From Bacteroidota bacterium (GTDB lineage: Bacteria > Bacteroidota > Bacteroidia > Chitinophagales > Chitinophagaceae), in the NCBI GenBank assembly GCA_016706595.1, contig JADJJH010000002.1, forward strand, positions 434,001 through 498,000: DNA of 64,000 bases. The letters run 5' to 3'. The notes below the pieces were generated by a model that was not told the origin of the DNA, searched no databases, and saw only the letters and a program-made list of their open reading frames with translations. The position numbers and the translations under genes are program-made. Below are positions 62,286 through 64,000 of this stretch, in pieces. Numbering within the stretch: position 1 is the stretch's first letter; each line of letters opens with the position of its first letter.

Positions 62286-64000
62286 TTATTCAGGCTCAAA
62301 GCCTAACATAAATGAAAACTTAGTAGCTTGTCCAAATTTAGTACCTGGGGTTAATCTATCCAAACCAACTCCATAATCTAAACCAAGCAATCCAAACATT
62401 GGTAAAAAAATACGCACACCTAGGCCTACTGAACGCCTCAATTCGAAAGGGTTAAAGCTTTTGAAATTGTCCCAAGCATTAGCGGCTTCAAAAAATGCCA
62501 AACCATAAATCGTTGATGACGGATTCAATGAAAACGGGTAACGCATTTCGGCAGTATACTTATTGAAAATAGTGGCTCCACTCGAGTTCGAATAAATTTC
62601 ATATCCTCGATGGGCAATGATATCACGTCCATAAATAGTAAACCCTGATAATCCATCACCACCCACTTGAAAACGTTCGAAAGGTGATTGCAAGGCAGGA
62701 TTATAATAAGCTAGATAACCCTGTTTAGCAGCCAATTTCAGAATTAAATTACCTTTTACTTTTTGATACCATTCCACAGTAAATCGGTATTTATGATATT
62801 CAATCCATTTATATTTATCCGATGAGGCCATATTCGTATAATCTTTATTGCTAAAGGCAGAATACGGTAAAGTGAATTGTCCACTTAACACAATGTTCGA
62901 CCCACTTCGTGGGAATAAAGGTTGATCGACCGAATAACGCGAAAGGGTCACTTTCAAACTTAAATTATTCGCTTGTCCGCGTGTAAAATCATTAAAAAAA
63001 GTATAATCATCGATATTGTATAATTGATAATTTAATCCGTAAGAAAGTACAAAATTATCATCAGGCCATTTTAATCTTTTACTTAAACTTGCGCCTGCAC
63101 CTACGGTGGTCATGTGTCCGCTTACAGTTGACCCCTGCGTGCCTGCAAAATACGTACGGTATAAATTAATTGATAAGCTATTTGGTTTTTTACCACCTAA
63201 CCAAGGTTCGGTAAATCCTGCTGTAATTGAGTTATACCATCTTCCATTGGCTTGTCCGCGTATCGATAATTTTTGTCCATCGCCCATAGGTAATGGATCC
63301 CATTCTTTCATTTTGCCTATATTTCGTAATGCAAAATTATTGAAAGAAACCCCAATCGTTCCGGTAATGCCTAGTCCGCCCCCAAATCCTGCTTGAAGTT
63401 CTAATTGATCGGCTGATTTTTCGGTAACTGTATAATCAATATCAACGGTTCCGTCGTTATGCGGTGTAGGTTGAATACCAATTTTTTCGGCATCAAAAAA
63501 TCCGAGGTTAGCAATTTGGCGCTGCGAACGCATGATGTCGGTACGATTAAATTTATATCCTGGCAAGGTTCTTAATTCTCTTCGAATTACATGCTCGTGT
63601 GTTTTATCATTACCGGCGATATTAATATTACGCAAAGTGTATTGGTCGCCTTCCGTAATTTTTATTTCATAATTGATGGTATCGTTTATAATCGACTTCT
63701 CTTCAGCGTCTGCGTTAAATGCAAGATATCCATCATCTAAATATAAGGCACCAATATCATCTGCCTCTTGGGTCGGAATTTTACCGATTCGTTTATTCAA
63801 TAATTCTTGATTAAATAAATCACCTTTTTTAATCCCTAACATTTTCGTTAAATCTTCAGCTGAATATTTAGTATTTCCTTTCCAATCAATGTCGCCAAAA
63901 TAATATCGATTTCCTTCAGCTATTTCAAGGTCAATGTTGATATGTCCGTTTAAGGCAGTATAAGTTGTATCTCTTATCACTGCGGCATCTCTATATCCAA
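62286..64000 (-). CDS. bamA: Outer-membrane protein assembly factor BamA (5' part outside window)
   Basis: 570 residues are visible and the frame stays open to the window edge (GYRDAAVIRDT at the very end of the window). There are two or three C-terminal POTRA domains: YYFGDIDWKGNTKYSAEDL and YTLRNINIAGNDKTHEHVI, with LGFFD. The surface-antigen barrel starts at about residue 195 of the visible part and includes FQVGGDGLSGFTIYGRD, an LSG...RG lid-like loop and ALFFEAANAW-type strand text (AFFEAANAWDNF). The end is FGQATKFSFMLGFEPE. It is the central subunit of the BAM complex. About 300 N-terminal residues are missing. Confidence 0.95.
   Translation of the reverse strand, partial: GYRDAAVIRDTTYTALNGHINIDLEIAEGNRYYFGDIDWKGNTKYSAEDLTKMLGIKKGDLFNQELLNKRIGKIPTQEADDIGALYLDDGYLAFNADAEEKSIINDTINYEIKITEGDQYTLRNINIAGNDKTHEHVIRRELRTLPGYKFNRTDIMRSQRQIANLGFFDAEKIGIQPTPHNDGTVDIDYTVTEKSADQLELQAGFGGGLGITGTIGVSFNNFALRNIGKMKEWDPLPMGDGQKLSIRGQANGRWYNSITAGFTEPWLGGKKPNSLSINLYRTYFAGTQGSTVSGHMTTVGAGASLSKRLKWPDDNFVLSYGLNYQLYNIDDYTFFNDFTRGQANNLSLKVTLSRYSVDQPLFPRSGSNIVLSGQFTLPYSAFSNKDYTNMASSDKYKWIEYHKYRFTVEWYQKVKGNLILKLAAKQGYLAYYNPALQSPFERFQVGGDGLSGFTIYGRDIIAHRGYEIYSNSSGATIFNKYTAEMRYPFSLNPSSTIYGLAFFEAANAWDNFKSFNPFELRRSVGLGVRIFLPMFGLLGLDYGVGLDRLTPGTKFGQATKFSFMLGFEPE

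Overview
The window is chromosomal DNA of a member of the Bacteroidota, with low GC and a Chitinophagales/Sphingobacteriia-like flavour; the order is not certain. The evidence is type IX secretion C-terminal sorting domains (genes at 24620-26419 and 47406-49031), a TonB-dependent receptor with a CarboxypepD_reg domain, CCDC81-type HU plus SPOR proteins, a GH3/beta-lactamase fusion, paired OmpH/Skp genes beside bamA, and many promoters of the Bacteroidota type (-33 TTTG, about 19 bp, -7 TAnnTTTG). Shine-Dalgarno sites are mostly not evident. Several genes appear to start with TTG (35773, 45448, 47406, 52991), and glmM starts with GTG. I saw no rRNA, tRNA, CRISPR, transposase or prophage, and no gene-free stretch longer than 300 bases.

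Layout. 1-3543 (-) is the 5' part of a very large secreted adhesin/fibre-like protein with collagen-like repeats, YadA-head-like repeats and a C-terminal S74 intramolecular chaperone. It diverges from a TPR-histidine kinase and LuxR-type response regulator (3811-6358), and a striking double palindrome lies in the shared upstream region. 6495-13680 holds a MORN-type protein, a nine-Asp-box beta-propeller protein, SixA, a GT2 glycosyltransferase, a DUF983 protein and an MsbA-like exporter. 13798-19660 holds SCO and DUF420 (cytochrome oxidase maturation), formate-THF ligase, PAP2, a methyltransferase and a frameshifted glmM. 19737-29203 holds small beta-barrels, the GH3/beta-lactamase fusion, an M36-like T9SS protease, a truncated priA, a PlsC-like acyltransferase and hisS.

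29281-37869 is a same-strand run: TonB-dependent receptor, an unusual TPR plus beta-barrel protein, an HU/SPOR membrane protein and ComEC. 37990-49031 is mostly housekeeping: arfB, dtd, MazG-like, purH, a TlpA-like thioredoxin, a PLD lipoprotein, an M20 amidohydrolase, a SPOR protein, a CoA-binding protein, an ABC ATPase, a UMF1 MFS transporter and a T9SS alpha/beta hydrolase. 49085-58983 holds uvrA, a lipoprotein, dxr-rseP-pheS, an epimerase and a LolC/E-like permease. 59002-60863 is a compact ArsR / MFS-rhodanese operon with an almost perfect operator over a perfect promoter. 60967-64000 is ompH-ompH-bamA, the outer-membrane biogenesis block, with bamA cut by the window end.

The items most worth a second look are the ArsR/MFS-rhodanese cassette with its operator, the double palindrome linking a sensor pair to the S74 adhesin, the TPR/beta-barrel partner of the TonB receptor, the orphan PriA N-terminal domain, the single-base frameshift in glmM, and three structured intergenic repeats (24555-24611/27796-27852, 27751-27823, 39216-39285).
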